Part shown: positions 5,139 to 5,636 of the stretch, in pieces
Numbering within the stretch: position 1 is the first letter of the stretch
How the letters are laid out: every line of letters starts with the position of its first letter
NCBI GenBank assembly: GCA_013215515.1
Contig: JABSPC010000554.1
Location: 1 to 5,636, forward strand
Source: Crocinitomicaceae bacterium
Lineage (GTDB): Bacteria; Bacteroidota; Bacteroidia; Flavobacteriales_D; Crocinitomicaceae
Length of the DNA stretch: 5,636 bases
Direction: 5' to 3'
Translations under genes and position numbers: made by a program
The notes under the pieces: model-generated
What the model saw: the letters and a program-made list of their open reading frames with translations, nothing else
Told to the model about the DNA's origin: nothing
The model's database searches: none

Positions 5139-5636
5139 TTAAAAAAATACTACTCGGTCTGAATGCACTGATTTTCCATCAATCATTACACGATAAACGT
5201 AAGTTCCAGCGGCGAAATTCTGACGACTCATTTGAGCAGTGCCATTAATTGCCGAAACCGTTGAAATAGAATTCCCCATTAAATCATACAGAACGATATC
5301 AAATTCTTGATACTGATCTGATGAAAAGTTGACTTGATCAATTGCTGGGTTTGGGTACATTTTGAATTTGTCAATTTCGAATTCATCGTTTGCCGCTACC
5401 GGATTAAATTCCCACCAGTCGGTAAAGTTTGTTCCATTCGTGCCCATTCCATAATACACTCGGCCTTGTACGTTAACGACATTCGCCCATCGTCGGACTG
5501 TACCTGGGAAATCGTCTAATTGTGTCCAGATATCTGTAACAGGATCATACCTCCAGACTTCTGCGCTCCAAATCCAAGACGTTGTCATTCCTCCAATGAA
5601 ATAGCCGAGGCCCGCTTGAGAAATTCCTTTTGGTCG
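5139..5636 (-). CDS. Kelch-repeat protein with C-terminal T9SS type A sorting domain (N-terminus beyond window)
   Basis: The frame is open to the window edge, so the true start lies outside; the first Met at 5588 is internal. The visible protein starts in kelch blades. GLGYFIGGM leads into a strand with EVWRYDPVTDIWTQLDDFPG, then RRWANVVNVQGRVYYGMGT and TDWWEFNP, giving the G-G, Y-D-P and W signs of kelch repeats. A short linker is followed by FKMYPNPAIDQVNFSS, then strands up to FAAGTYVYRVMIDGK and a final RVVFF. That is a T9SS type A sorting domain of roughly 75 residues, which directs export across the outer membrane and is then removed. The protein is therefore a secreted or surface-attached beta-propeller. 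Such propellers bind proteins or glycans; the partner is unknown. It is probably transcribed separately from the genes downstream, though no clear terminator separates them. Confidence 0.92.
   Translation of the reverse strand, partial: RPKGISQAGLGYFIGGMTTSWIWSAEVWRYDPVTDIWTQLDDFPGTVRRWANVVNVQGRVYYGMGTNGTNFTDWWEFNPVAANDEFEIDKFKMYPNPAIDQVNFSSDQYQEFDIVLYDLMGNSISTVSAINGTAQMSRQNFAAGTYVYRVMIDGKSVHSDRVVFF

Overview
The window looks like chromosome of an AT-rich member of the Bacteroidota, probably Flavobacteriia-like. The main evidence is the C-terminal type IX secretion (T9SS) sorting domain on the kelch protein at the right edge. Supporting signs are signal peptides cut just before Gln, weak Shine-Dalgarno sequences throughout, and a secreted NUC1 nuclease with a C-terminal OB-like extension. 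No mobile element, tRNA, rRNA, CRISPR array or other RNA gene is visible. No gene-free stretch exceeds 150 bases.

Left part, plus strand. The window opens inside a group II PLP-dependent decarboxylase of the glutamate/cysteine-sulfinate decarboxylase type. Its reading frame is interrupted by a TGA at 68-70, exactly where the family has glycine. The stop separates the PLP-binding Asp from the PLP-binding Lys. A 148-base intergenic region follows, holding a long imperfect inverted repeat whose right arm covers the Shine-Dalgarno-like AAGGA of the next gene. That gene (834-2087) encodes a secreted DNA/RNA non-specific endonuclease with a C-terminal OB-fold-like domain.

Right part, minus strand, read from right to left. 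The 3' end of a kelch-repeat T9SS cargo protein (5139-5636) is followed 21 bases later by a tightly packed gene run. This run comprises a GNAT N-acetyltransferase of the phosphinothricin/methionine-sulfoximine type, a short-chain dehydrogenase, a small PepSY-associated membrane protein, a YcxB-like membrane protein split into two ORFs at a run of eight A, and a secreted cysteine-containing protein of unknown function. Gaps are 1-9 bases or overlaps, so the run is probably one operon. It converges on the nuclease gene with only 10 bases between the two stop codons.

How the genes work together is unclear. The run mixes two cytoplasmic enzymes with two membrane proteins and one exported protein, and no known pathway joins them. 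The most useful observations are the two broken reading frames (a nonsense codon and a homopolymer frameshift), the inverted repeat over the nuclease ribosome-binding region, the nuclease/OB domain fusion, and the uncharacterised exported protein. No convincing new biological system is evident.
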